From assembly GCA_030770545.1 (NCBI GenBank), contig CM061106.1, positions 14,557,001 to 14,621,000 of the forward strand: a DNA stretch of 64,000 nucleotides, in the 5' to 3' direction. Below are positions 45,381 through 56,009 of this stretch, piece by piece. The translations under genes and the position numbers were made by a program. Source of the stretch: Macropodus opercularis. Taxonomy: Eukaryota; Chordata; Actinopteri; Anabantiformes; Osphronemidae. Position 1 is the first letter of the stretch. Every line of letters starts with the position of its first letter. The notes under the pieces were generated by a model. It made no database searches, had not been told where the DNA came from, and worked only from the letters and a program-made list of their open reading frames with translations.

Positions 45381-45811
45381 GCTGTAGGCCACAAATGGTG
45401 ACCTGTGAATAGTGGTGACCAGCAGGTAACGAGTCATTGTCTGGAAAAAAGCACAATTAACCAACAACAATTAGATCTACACGTTCAATATCACAGCAAA
45501 TGGATTTTACCAGATACTTTCTGACTGTTTCACAATAACTATTGTCCTCAGGTAGTTGTATAACGAACTGGACCTTTTCTTTACTGAAGCTCATTCTTAC
45601 CTTCTGACGGCTGCTGGAGTTTAGTTTCCGCCCTTGACGGCTTGGCGAGGATCCTCACTGTCATTGTCTTGTTGTTGTGACAATGAACCTGACGAGTCAG
45701 AGGATCAAAACACTGTGGACACAAAGAAATGAAGGAGAGCTGGTCAGATCACTAATTCAATAAGGAAGTGAAGTGGAAGAAGCTGCTGTGATGTGGATTT
45801 TGGACATTTAA
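45380..45811 (-). pseudogene. Additional USP fragment (exons like E6-E7)
   Basis: Minus strand. An E7-like piece (about 45,384-45,439, acceptor TTCCAG) has YLLVTTI where duplicon B has YSLVTTI. An E6-like piece (about 45,597-45,712) has CFDPLTRQVHCHNNKTMTVR, ILAKPSRAETKLQQPSE, then a GTAAGA donor. Open, but isolated from the other exons by the Penelope-like element. Confidence 0.55.
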
Positions 45812-46336
45812 GACGAGAAATGGGACGTTACTCACTGGGAATGAAGCTACAGTGACCAGTGCTCCGATGACGTGTGACCACCAAACCGGCGTCCACTCGC
45901 TGGTACACAATCAACGTTATTTACAGTCTCACCCTAAGGCCTGGGCAGTGATGGTTTCTTCACTGGTTACTGGCCACAAGTCCCTATTGGTTCTCACCAC
46001 CAGATACCCAGACTCTGCCACAGGATGGTGGTTTGACTGTATTTGACTCTTCTGGTCCTTAGCATCTTTTTGTAGTCAAACAGCTGGAGCAGTTGTTATT
46101 CGTCATGGACTGCATCCCATAGCCCCAAACAACATGACAGGTTAAAGACACAGCAATAATAATAATCATTCATTCACAGCTTTAATTGTTACATCTGCAC
46201 CACATTGTAATGAGGCAAATATTTCTCACTGAATTCTTACCGATAGCAGGACCTGGTGCTCAACATCTGACAAGTCACGTGAGAAGCACGACAGGTGTGT
46301 TTTCTGAGAAACAAGGCTTCGGCCGAGCCTTGTTTC

Positions 46337-47942
46337 TTATAATACAGCACACAAGCGTCTCTCTCTCTCAAGGAGCCCGGCTTCACGTAGACGTCGTAGT
46401 CGCTGTAGCATAATCACAATCTCACAATTGGAATGACCTGAGAACAAACACAACATTTGGTTATGAATTCATAAAACCTGAGTTGACCTCACAGTTGACT
46501 GTAACACAAACAAACACTTACCATAATCAGCTGTAGGCCCTAAATGGCTGATAGTGGTGACAAGCGAGTAACAAGCTGTCTGGAAAATAACACAGTTAAC
46601 AAACAACCATTAGATTTACACATTCAATAGTCCAGCAAATGTATTTTACCACTTACTTTCTAAGTGTCTCACTATAATCATTGTTATCACGTCATTGTGT
46701 AATGAACCGGGCCTTTACTGAAGCTCTGCCCTACCTCCAGATGGCTGCTGGAAATCATCAGTTCACGTGACAACTCCATGGGCGTCCTCACTTTCACCAT
46801 CTTGTTGCCATTGAACTCGGTGCGTCTGAGTTCCAGGATCAAGACACTGTGGACCCAAAGAGATGGAGGAGAGGTGGTCAAATCCCTCACTCAAAAAGGA
46901 AGTCAAGTGGAAGAAGCTGCTGCGATGAGGTCTCTAGACATTTGGGATGAGAAATAGGATGTTACTCACTTTGGCAGGGTCAACAACGACCACTGCTCCA
47001 CTGACTCCTCATTTCCACAGCTGCACTTGTTTAAGCACTGGAAACACGGGAGAAGAAGCTTTTAGTTGAAATCTTACAATTGATCAAACGCACAAACAGC
47101 TTTGGTTTCTATCTTTGCTGAGTGTTGGGGCTGAGGCGTACTGTCAGGTAGTCGTCCAGACACTGCTGGACTGACCCTCCTGGACTCCACGTGGGGTCCA
47201 GGAAAAAGCTCTTGCAGTCGTGGTGAGTCGGTAGCTGCTGCCCACACCTGCACAATAACATGACAGCTCAAAGTTATAATATATCTTATTCATAGGTTCA
47301 ACTAGTACATGTCCACATCACTATGAGACTATAAAGAGTTCATACCGACTGCAAGTCACGGTGCTCAAGACCTCAACAGAGATGTGAGCAGCGACAGGAC
47401 ATGCGTACGAGAGCCCAAGAGCGTTGGCTGCTCTCTGCAGATCAAGGGAAACCAACTGCAGCATGTCCAGCACCGACATGACCAACAAAAAGCAGTCCTG
47501 CAAAGAAACGGCGTTTTAGACAGAGGAGTTTTCACTACAAAAACATTCTGTACATCACTGTCTGCTCTGTAGCACAAACAAGACGTGCACCAACATTTGG
47601 TCCGTCCTTGGCAAAGGTCGGCTCGTACTGCGCAACCGTGTGCTTCAGGGCTTCCAGGACCTCTGTCTTCTCATCGATGTCATTTGAGAAGCCAAGACGG
47701 ACAAGTTCGCCAAACAACCTGGAAAGAGCAGGTGAAGAAATTAGGATGGTCCTCATGCTGACTGGTAACGTTAGTGGACAAACCAACGTCTGTGCTACGC
47801 TGCGGACCAGCTGCTGTACCTCATGGTGGAGCTGGTGCTGGCAACCTCAACCTGAACACTGAACTCCTCCATGAAAGGCTTCAGCCACAGGAGGAACTGG
47901 ACGGCAGCGTTCACGAAGCAGGTATCGCCGAGGTTGGGTAAC
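46337..47942 (-). pseudogene. Ubiquitin-specific protease catalytic core, right copy
   Basis: Same eight exons as 5,651-7,256, at E1 47,820-47,942, E2 47,595-47,718, E3 47,346-47,497, E4 about 47,113-47,247, E5 46,970-47,037, E6 46,735-46,846, E7 46,522-46,579 and E8 46,337-46,437. Cys box LPNLGDTCFVNAAVQ and VLILELRR are kept. The abnormal donor after SPNTQQ (CAGCAAAG|ATAG) and the in-frame TGA in the preceding small exon are also shared, so these lesions predate the duplication. No USP N- or C-terminal extensions are seen. Confidence 0.75.
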
Positions 47943-48574
47943 CTGAAACATGACAAACATCACGTGTCCTTTTCCACAGATGAAGACTCACAATAAACTA
48001 TAACCTCACGCACAGAACACGCGTGGAGTCATCAGGTGTATGTGACACTCGATGACGTACCCGCGACAAACCGCTCATATGGGGAGAGAGGCCTGAAGGT
48101 GGAAGAGACAGAGACACACACGTTACTCTACTAATGCTACAGCAATGAAGTCATCAATAATAAACAACAACAATATCATGTGGAACATTAAACATACGTG
48201 TGCTCTGAGGAGGCCGGTGCTGCAGCAGGAGACAACTGTGTGGTGTCTGTTCCAAACACAGAAACTCAGTTCAACACAACAAATACATATATAATACACA
48301 TATTCCAGCTTTAGCCCCTGGAACTTTGAATCTATGTCCTTGTGGACTCACACCTGGAAAACGTCTCCTATACTGTTTAATGGCAGAACTTAATCAACTG
48401 CATTTGGAAAAGTCACGTTTTACTAATGATTTGCTATTTGAACTACGAGTCTGATAAGATGCAAAGTAAAGCGACAATAAACTCTCTCTCTTTGAAAATG
48501 TCTAGAGGGAGCGAAAACCTGCTTTTCTTACACGAGGTTTTTGATAAAATATTATATATATATTATTACGTTAT

Positions 48575-49385
48575 TATATTAAAAGAATTAGCATAGCACA
48601 GTACAACATGTTTGCTAACGCTAGTCCGGGCTGTACAAATAGCAGAAGCTAACTCGGTCCTTTGCTCTGTTCAGCCGTCAGTTACATAAAATACCGGATT
48701 TCACCGCCTTCTCGGTTCCGGAGCCAAGATGTAACTTTCCGTACGGGACCAAAACGTAACCGGTCCAGACTAAGATGGGGGCCATCTACGCTGATGCCTT
48801 TCTGAGCTACGCTAATACACAAGCTAGCGCTAGCCACATTAGCCGCTAGCCGTTAGCTGCACTTTGACTCCAGTGTGACACGTGTGATGGTGCGTTCACG
48901 GCCTCCTTACTTCCAGACAAACCGCTGTGGGAGCCGCGAAGATGCTGAAGTCCACCGTCTGCCTGTTGACAATGAGCAGACGCACGATGATTAAGCGTCA
49001 AACCATCTTAGACTGGATATTTGTTTTACATGATTTCATAACACAGAAATATAGATTAACATTCGTAGTAACATATTAAAACGCAAACAATAACTGACTG
49101 AAAACCTTTGATTTCACCTGGTTTCTTCTCTCAGGGCTTCCTCAATAATAAAGTTTAGCAGACAGCCCACTTTTATTTATCTAGTAACATATTAAAACGC
49201 AAACAAACAAACCTGTTCAAAATAGATCAAGATACATTTGATTAGACATATTAGTAAAAACATCAAAATTTCTCAATGCACAAAGTCAAACAAACAGTTC
49301 GGGTCAATAAATTCAGACACTTACCCTCCAGCATCTGTCCAAAAAAACAAGGCATTGCAGCCTTTGTTGGAAAGTAAAATCAAAC
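48575..49385. other. Promoter-like segment present only in the right duplicon B
   Basis: 48,600-48,990 is richer in CpG than its surroundings (CCGTACGGGACC, CCGCTAGCCGTTAGC) and contains small palindromes such as CTAGCGCTAG. It lies 5' of the USP exons for minus-strand transcription, so it may be the original promoter and first exon, lost by deletion from the left copy. No TATA box is obvious; AT-rich sequence follows from 49,010. Confidence 0.4.
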
Positions 49386-49592
49386 AAAATAATATATGTG
49401 ATATCAAGTATGAAAGGTGTGTAGTTGTAGTTGTAGGTGTAGTTGTGGCGCAATGAAGCAAAGCTGGTCGTTAGTCTTTCTCTCTCCAAAAAACTTTTGA
49501 GTTGCTGAGGGAACGCGTTAAGATGCAATTTATTGAATCTCTTGCTGGTGGAGGTTTGTCAGTAGGAAACGACTTAGCACAAAGCTACTAAA

Positions 49593-50710
49593 TAGTCATG
49601 GCCAAAAATATCAGCACCCTTGCAATTCTGTCAGAACACGCAATACTTGTGTGGACAATATATGCAACCAGTTTGTGTTGTGTGTCACCCTGAGCATGGA
49701 GAAAAGAAACAAGTGTAAAGAGCTGTCTGGGGAAAAACATGGACAATGTCAAGGCTACAAGTCCATCGGCAGAGATCTGAATGTTCCAACATCATCCAGA
49801 CGTTTTACAGCCCGTGGCTCTGTAGCGAACCTCCCTGGACGTCGACGGAAGGGCAAAATGAATGAAAAATTACAATGAAGGATTGTTGGAATGGTGGATA
49901 AAGAATCCCATTAACCTCCAAACAAATCCAAGCTGATCTGCAGACACAGGGCACAACAGTGTCAGCTCAGCCCAGGAGGCACCACTGCTGACACAAAGGC
50001 AGAAAAAGCAAGACTGCAGTTTGACAAAACCACAGTCCTTCTGGGAGAACGTGCTGTGGACAGATGAGACAAAAGCAGAGCTTTCTGGTAAAGGACATCA
50101 TGGCATGTTTACAGAAGAAGAAATGAGGCCTTCAAAGAAAAGAACACAGTCCCTGCAGTCACACGTGGTGGAGGCTCAAAGATGTTCTGGGGTTGCTGTG
50201 CTGCTTCTGCCACTGGAGGCCTTGACTGTGTGAACGCTGTCATGAAATCTGACGATGAACAAAGAATTTTGGGGCCCAGCGTCGTGGCCAGTGTCAGAAA
50301 GCTGCGTCTCCACCAGAAGTCCTGGGTCGTCCAGCAGGACAATGACCCCAGACCCACTTCAACAAGCACCAGAAATGGCTCCAAACAAAGCGCTGGAGTT
50401 CTGAAACGGCAGCAATGAGTCCAGATCTGACTCCCACAGAACCTGTGGAGAGATCTCACAACAGCAGGTGGGAGGAGGCCTCCTTCAAATCTGAACCACC
50501 TGGAGCAGTTTGCAAAAGAAGAGTGTTACAGGAAGCCATTCATTTTCAGATTTCTTTGTTTGTTTGTTTGTTTTTTGTGTTGTTCCAGTGCGAACGGAGA
50601 CAATAAAGACATAAAAAACAAACAATTTGCAAGTGGAACAATTTTCTGAGAGAAGTGTTGCATTTTCTGACACAATCGCAAGGGTGCAAGTACTTTTGGC
50701 CATGACTGTA
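49593..50710 (+). mobile_element. Tc1/mariner element remnant
   Basis: Terminal inverted repeats: GTCATGGCCAAAAATATCAG at the left (49,595) and the complement of CAAGTACTTTTGGCCATGAC at the right (to about 50,708), with TA at the ends. Inside, broken transposase pieces in order: ENVLWTDETKAELSGKGHHG, KMFWGCCAASATGGLDCVNA, VVQQDNDPRPTSTSTRNGSK and SPDLTPTEPVERS. The D residues of WTDET and DNDP are the catalytic-core positions. About 1.1 kb, with many frameshifts and stops; inactive. Confidence 0.85.
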
Positions 50711-51400
50711 CATGTTCAGCTTGGAATTTAGCTGCAGTTTCATCATCATGTCAGGAAATAACAGAATGGCATAATGTGGACCTTTGAGAACTGAATACTA
50801 CACCAGTCATGGCTTCACCAGCCTCAGCCTCATCCTTTAAGCACCAATGAGGACACCTATGGGCAGCAATGTTCACCAACACCAGCTCACAACAACAGCC
50901 TTGTACTTCAACTGCACTTAAATATTTCACGTGGCACTTTCACTTGAGTGCGTAGCTTGTGTTCAGCCTCTAGGCACAGTAGCAGACTAATCATATCTTG
51001 GTGGTAGATTTTTCTGATATATTTAGCTACTTCATGCTTTTTACATGAATTAATATGCTGGTATATAATTTTAACCCCCCATCGTTGTTGGTAGTTTGTA
51101 AATTAAAGCAGATGTTAGTAACCAACCCTGGAGCTTTGCCTGCTCCACTGTTTCATTTCCTTTCCTTCATTACTGAAGAATGTCTCCATCTAGAGGCTAA
51201 ATCTAAACAACTGGAACCTGAAGTTTAGTCCGTTTACAGGCGTTTCTACCTGTAAGAAAACAGGCTCTTTGTATATTTTTGCAGATGTCATCTTTTTGCA
51301 CCGTTGCACCACCTATGCTTTGTAATCCCTGGGAGCTGCTGTAATAATTACATTTCCCAAATGTGGGATCAATAAAGGATTATCTTATCTTATCTTACCT
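50711..51400 (+). mobile_element. LINE 3' terminus with ATCTT tail
   Basis: 51,290-51,400 ends with CATTTCCCAAATGTGGGATC, AATAAAGG and then TTATCTTATCTTATCTT, the characteristic 3' end of CR1/Rex-type fish LINEs. The 50,711-51,290 part has no ORF and is probably its 3' UTR. Confidence 0.5.
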
Positions 51401-51578
51401 GTGGGGCCATGAAACCAAACACAGCAACAGAAATTAAAAAGCAGACTCTTTGATAATGGGCTAGACATTATTTGTTGTTCCAGTGGCCATTGAAACGTTG
51501 GAAAAAAATATAGTCAAAGACAGAAAAGCATAAAAACAAGTGATTTCATGCTCGTTTCTGGGCCACGTGTTTCAACAG

Positions 51579-51848
51579 GCCGCTGTACAAGCGCTACCAT
51601 CAAAGAGCAGCACATCCTCCCAGTCACAAATAAGCATTGACTTGTGCTTCTCAGATGGAGGAACCAGCCCAATAGGTTTACTCACAGCCAGTGATGCTGA
51701 ACCTGCAGCTTGGGACACGGCTGCAGACGCCACACAGACCTTAGAAGGCCAATCAGCCTCACGTGTTAATCCTGGCACCATAGCAACATGTATGTTGACA
51801 GCAAACATTCTAAAAAACCTTAGACTCAACAAACAGCCACAGAAAGAG
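51579..51848 (+). CDS. Open 90-codon exon, unrecognised
   Basis: Bounded by TTTCAACAG| and AAAGAG|GTAGGA, exactly 270 nt, phase 0 at both ends and open throughout: AAVQALPSKSSTSSQSQI, SDGGTSPIGLLTASDAEPAA, TLEGQSASRVNPGTIATCML, NILKNLRLNKQPQKE. Ser/Thr/Ala-rich, no recognised domain. Its 3' part and following intron are the seed of the ~611-bp array downstream. It may be an internal exon of a gene whose other exons I cannot see, or the last intact trace of one. Confidence 0.4.
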
Positions 51849-53775
51849 GTAGGATTATTTAAAGCTCTGCTAAAAATGTGCATTTACTTCGATTTTCTGT
51901 TCAGTTCAACCTAATTGCGTTTAGAAAGATCTTAATTTACTTTAGCTGCTTAGTTCTGGTCAGTGAGGTTTATTAGATTGAATCTGCGTTGGATTCTTCA
52001 GTGTGTTTTACAGGGATCATTATGTTTATTACTGCTTGATTTGGTTAAATGTGAATTGTCAAATATCATAGGACACAGTAATAGAATCAAGCCTCTGAAA
52101 AATATTACTTTGAAGTTTTTAGTGAAACATTTAATTAAGCTGCATTTACCTTCAACTCAAACATGTTTAATGGACACATCTGTAAATATTTCCATTCCAA
52201 TGACGCTGCATCTGTAACAGATAGCTGCTGATGGGACAATGCAGAGTGAGGAGACGTCCCTGCAGGGGTTTATTTGGGCCACGTGTCAATTTAAAGCAGC
52301 TTCTGCAGCTCTGACCATGTTCATTTCAGCCTGTGCAGACTCTGGCCATTCAGCCTCACGTGTTAATCCTGGCCCATAGCAACATGTATGTTGACAGCAA
52401 ACATTCTAAAAAACCTTAGACTCAACAAACAGCCACAGAAAGAGGTAGGATTATTTGAAGCTCTGCTAAAAATGTGCATTTACTTCGATTTTCTGTTCAG
52501 TTCAACCTAATTGCGTTTAGAAAGATCTTAATTTACTTTAGCTGCTTAGTTCTGGTCAGTGAGGTTTATTAGATTGAATCTATTTCACTGAAACCAGCGT
52601 TGGATGCTTCAGTGTGTTTTACAGGGATCATTATGTTTATTACTGCTTGATTTGGTTAAATGTGAATTGTCAAATATCATAGGACACAGTAATAGAATCA
52701 AGCCTCTGAAAAATATTACTTTGAAGTTTTTAGTGAAACATTTAATTAAGCTGCATTTACCTTCAACTCAAACATGTTTCATGGACACATCTGTAAATAT
52801 TTCCATTCCAATGACGCTGCATCTGTAACAGATAGCTGCTGATGGGACGATGCAGAGTGAGGAGACGTCCCTGCAGGGGTTTATTTGGGCCACGTGTCAA
52901 TTTAAAGCAGCTTCTGCAGCTCTGACCATGTTCATTTCAGCCTGTGCAGACTCTGGCCATTCAGCCTCACGTGTTAATCCTGGCCCATAGCAACATGTAT
53001 GTTGACAGCAAACATTCTAAAAAACCTTAGACACAACAAACATCCACAGACAGAGGTAGGATTTTTTCAAGCTCTGCTAAAAATGTGCATTTACTTTGAT
53101 TTTCTGTTCAGTTCAACCTAATTGTGTTTAGGAAGATGTTAATTTACTTTAGCTGCTTAGTTCAGGTCAGTGAGGTTTATCAGATTGAATCTACTTCACT
53201 GAAACCAGCTTTGGATGCTTCAGTGTGTTTTACAGGGATCATTATGTTTATTACTGCTTGATTTGGTTAAATGTGAATTGTCAAATATCATAGGACACAG
53301 TAATAGAATCAAGCCTCTGAAAAATATTACTATGAAGCTTTTAGTGAAACATTTAATGAAGCTGCATTTACCTTCAACTCAAACATGTTTCATGGACACA
53401 TCTGTAAATATTTCCATTCCAATGACGCTGCATCTGTAACAGACAGCTGCTGATGGGACGATGCAGAGTGAGGAGACGTCCCTGCAGGGGTTTATTTGGG
53501 CCACGTGTCAATTTAAAGCAGCTTCTGCAGCTCTGACCATGTTCATTTCAGCCTGTGCAGACTCTGGCCATTCAGCCTTATTCAGCATGTAAATCCTGGC
53601 CCATAGCAACATGTATGTTGACAGCAAACATTCTAAAAAACCTTAGACACAACAAACAGCGACAGAAAGAGGTAGGATAATTTCAAGCTCTGCTAAAAAT
53701 GTGCATTTACTTAGATTTTCTGTTCAGTTCAACCTATTTGTGTTTAGGAAGATCTTAAGTTACTTTATCTATGTA
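51754..53775 (+). repeat. ~611-bp tandem array, three units plus a partial fourth
   Basis: Units start at CAGCCTCACGTGTTAATCCT: 51,754, 52,351, 52,962, and a partial fourth at 53,572. In units 2-4 the upstream part of the exon is replaced by TTCATTTCAG|CCTGTGCAG. The exon-like piece (52,330-52,444 in unit 2) has lost one base (GGCACCATAG became GGCCCATAG), shifting its frame. An open frame of 74 codons in the intron part is repeated but starts without ATG. Confidence 0.9.
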
Positions 53776-54830
53776 GCTTTGTCAAGTCAGTGACTTGATT
53801 TGACTAAAGCTCGGACTCTGAGAGGAACCAGGTCATAGATGCTGGTTTTTCAGGTTTAAAGTTAACATTTAAAGTGACATTAACCTGCAATAAGTTGACA
53901 TATTTGGTTCTGGACGGGTCAGAGGTTTTAAGGGAGGCCTGAGAGTTGACAGTCGTGTAAATCTATCGTTGTCCACGGCCTCGGTTTCTCCGGCAGAATG
54001 AACACGTCACGCAGTCAAGTCCACAACACTGGCTGCAGACAGGAAGCGTTGCTATGGCGACGCTTTGTTAGGTTCAGGCCTCCCTCTGGTCTCCACAAGT
54101 ATAATGAGCTTGAACAATGATCTGTTTGTGTGGGACTGTGTTGGTATATAAATAATGTTATGGTTCCTTATCATTATGCTATGTGATAAGTTCAAGTACA
54201 CTCATATAAAGTAAAGCACATAAATGGCTGCAGCGTCACAACGCTGCTGTTCCTGTGACGTAGCCAGAGCTGAATTAATTGGGTTTAGCAGTTACTGTAA
54301 GTTAATGGTACCAACTGGAGTTTGAGCAGCGAACATGACGTCCACCTGCGCCAGAGGAAACCACAACAGCACAACGTTAGGCCGCAGGTGGGAGCAAGCC
54401 AGTTAAAAAGGGAAAAGCCAGGGTTTGATTCATTAAAATCCCCAGAGTCAACATCGCGTTACAGCACAACGACCCGTTCAAATACACGATCGTCGACATC
54501 TCTGACAGAATAGCAGCATGTTGTACTAACACTGACTACAGAGCAGTGGAAGGCGCTTCTGTTGTCCAGCCTGACGTATTGAACACTAGGTCACAGGTCA
54601 AACAACGTGTGACACTGAGGAGAAACGCTCTCACCGAGGTTTTCAACTTCTGTGCACATGTCAGCCGTCAGTCTGCGTCCACCTAGAAAAGCCTGCATCA
54701 GTGTGTTTCTGTTATTAAACACGGATCCAATGTGAAGCTCTGGTTGCTCATCCTGATTATTTGATTTGAAATTGAAAATACAATGTTTTTATTTATGTGT
54801 CACTGATATTTTATTAAAAAAATAAACTTT
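53776..54830. other. Unassigned sequence
   Basis: No gene or repeat recognised. A 63-codon open frame at 54,322-54,513 shows no family resemblance. Confidence 0.3.
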
Positions 54831-54871
54831 AGTATTGTGTCATTACAGATTCGAGAGCGAAAAAACTGACA

Positions 54872-55450
54872 ATGGAGAATTGGACGACGATGGAGGAGTT
54901 GAAGTGGGAGGAGTTGGTGGAGAAGTTGGCGATGGAGGAGGACGAGGAAAAAATACAGAGAGTCTGGTGGAGAATGGTCGCAGAAAGCAAAAGTTGGATA
55001 AGTACATCGTTGGATGAAGTGGAGGAGGAGGAGGCGAAGGAGGAAGAAGAGGCGGAGGAGGAGGAGGAGGAAGGGAGAAGGTGGTACAGATGGAGAGAGT
55101 GGTGGAGCAGAAGGTGGAGTAGGAGAATGACGGCGGAGGAGGAGGAGAAGGCGGCAGCTCTGAAGGAGGAAAAGAAAAGAAAGAAGGAGGTGAGTCAACA
55201 AAAAAAGTGGGAGGAAAAACAGGAAAAAGAACAGAGAAAGAAAGAGGAGGAGGAAGCAAAATTTAAAAAAACTATACAAATTTGGATGGAAAAGGAGAAA
55301 ATAAAGCAAAGAAAGTGGGAGGAAAAAAAATACAAAGATTTGGACTGGGAGTGGGTACTAAAAAAAAGAAGAATATCTAAACCCATAGCAGTTCAAAAAA
55401 TACAGAGTCAAAAAGTATTTGTGGGTGTTAGCGGGTTCATGGTGGGGTGA
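54872..55450 (+). CDS. Lys/Glu/Trp-rich ORF, 192 codons, unrecognised
   Basis: ATG to TGA, with a 3' splice-site-like TGTGTCATTACAG| 26 bases upstream of the ATG. Charged coiled-coil-like protein (EEEEAKEEEEAEEEEEEGRR; KKRKKEVSQQKKWEEKQEKE) with unusually many Trp residues. A near-perfect 5' splice site (GGAG|GTGAGT, about 55,188) lies in the middle, so transcripts might end the exon there. The frame may simply be open because the DNA is a purine-rich expansion; the region beyond 55,450 continues as GGAGGA repeats. Confidence 0.3.
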   Translation: MENWTTMEELKWEELVEKLAMEEDEEKIQRVWWRMVAESKSWISTSLDEVEEEEAKEEEEAEEEEEEGRRWYRWREWWSRRWSRRMTAEEEEKAAALKEEKKRKKEVSQQKKWEEKQEKEQRKKEEEEAKFKKTIQIWMEKEKIKQRKWEEKKYKDLDWEWVLKKRRISKPIAVQKIQSQKVFVGVSGFMVG

Positions 55451-55720
55451 GAGGAAAGAAAGAAGAGGGAGGGGGAGGAGAAGGGGAGGGAGGAGGAGAG
55501 GAAAGAAAGAAAAGGTGAGAGAGGTGGAGGAGGAGATGAGGAGGGAGGAGGAGAGGAAAGAAAAAAAGGTGAGAGAGGAGGAGGAGGAGATGAGGAGGGA
55601 GGAGGAGGAGAGGAAAGAAAAAAAAGGTGAGAGAGGGAGGAGGAGGAGAAAGAAAGAAAAAGGAGGAGGAGGAGGCACAAAAAGAGTGGAAAGAATAACC
55701 AGAGAGGGAGAAGGAGGAGC
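55441..55720. repeat. Polypurine GGAGGA/GAAAGAAA tract
   Basis: About 280 bases of almost pure purine on the plus strand, with imperfect ~45-60 bp units around GGAGGAGAGGAAAGAAA. Confidence 0.85.
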
Positions 55721-55839
55721 ACAGGAGCAGCCTGACAGCCTGGGCCACTCAATGTCAAAGTAAGACACTAATGGTTCCTATTGTAAATGTTTGTGGCAGC
55801 CACCTGACGACAACGTGACCAGCGGTGACACGACAACCA

Positions 55840-55925
55840 TGTGTGTGTGTGGTGTTAAGGTCAAGGAGGACGAGGAGGGTGTGTGTCTGTGTGGGAGGAG
55901 CATGTGTGTGTGTGTGTTAGTACCA
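55840..55925. repeat. TG-rich microsatellite
   Basis: Two short (TG)n runs, around 55,840-55,855 and 55,905-55,920. Confidence 0.6.
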
Positions 55926-56009
55926 ACAAGCTACAACTGCGCTATATGAGCGCACACTGAGTGTTTGACGCCAAGCTGCTGTTAGCAGCCGCAACGAACC
56001 ACAGCTGGG

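Larger units (their letters stand above)
45812..49557. repeat. Segmental duplicon B, right copy
   Basis: Direct partner of 5,126-8,075 at a constant 40,686-base offset through the USP exons. It contains about 800 bp (48,575-49,385) not present on the left, and ends near 49,557, about 35 bases before the Tc1 remnant. Confidence 0.9.

Noticed and set aside
51963..53439. Repeated 74-84 codon frame in the 611-bp array as a peptide gene
   Set aside because: It begins with TTG or GTG rather than ATG, lies in the intron-like part, and its conservation is explained by recent tandem copying.
54800..55309. 169-codon Phe/Leu/Pro-rich minus-strand frame
   Set aside because: Antisense of a purine-rich tract. 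Its content follows from the base composition and it has no recognisable domain.
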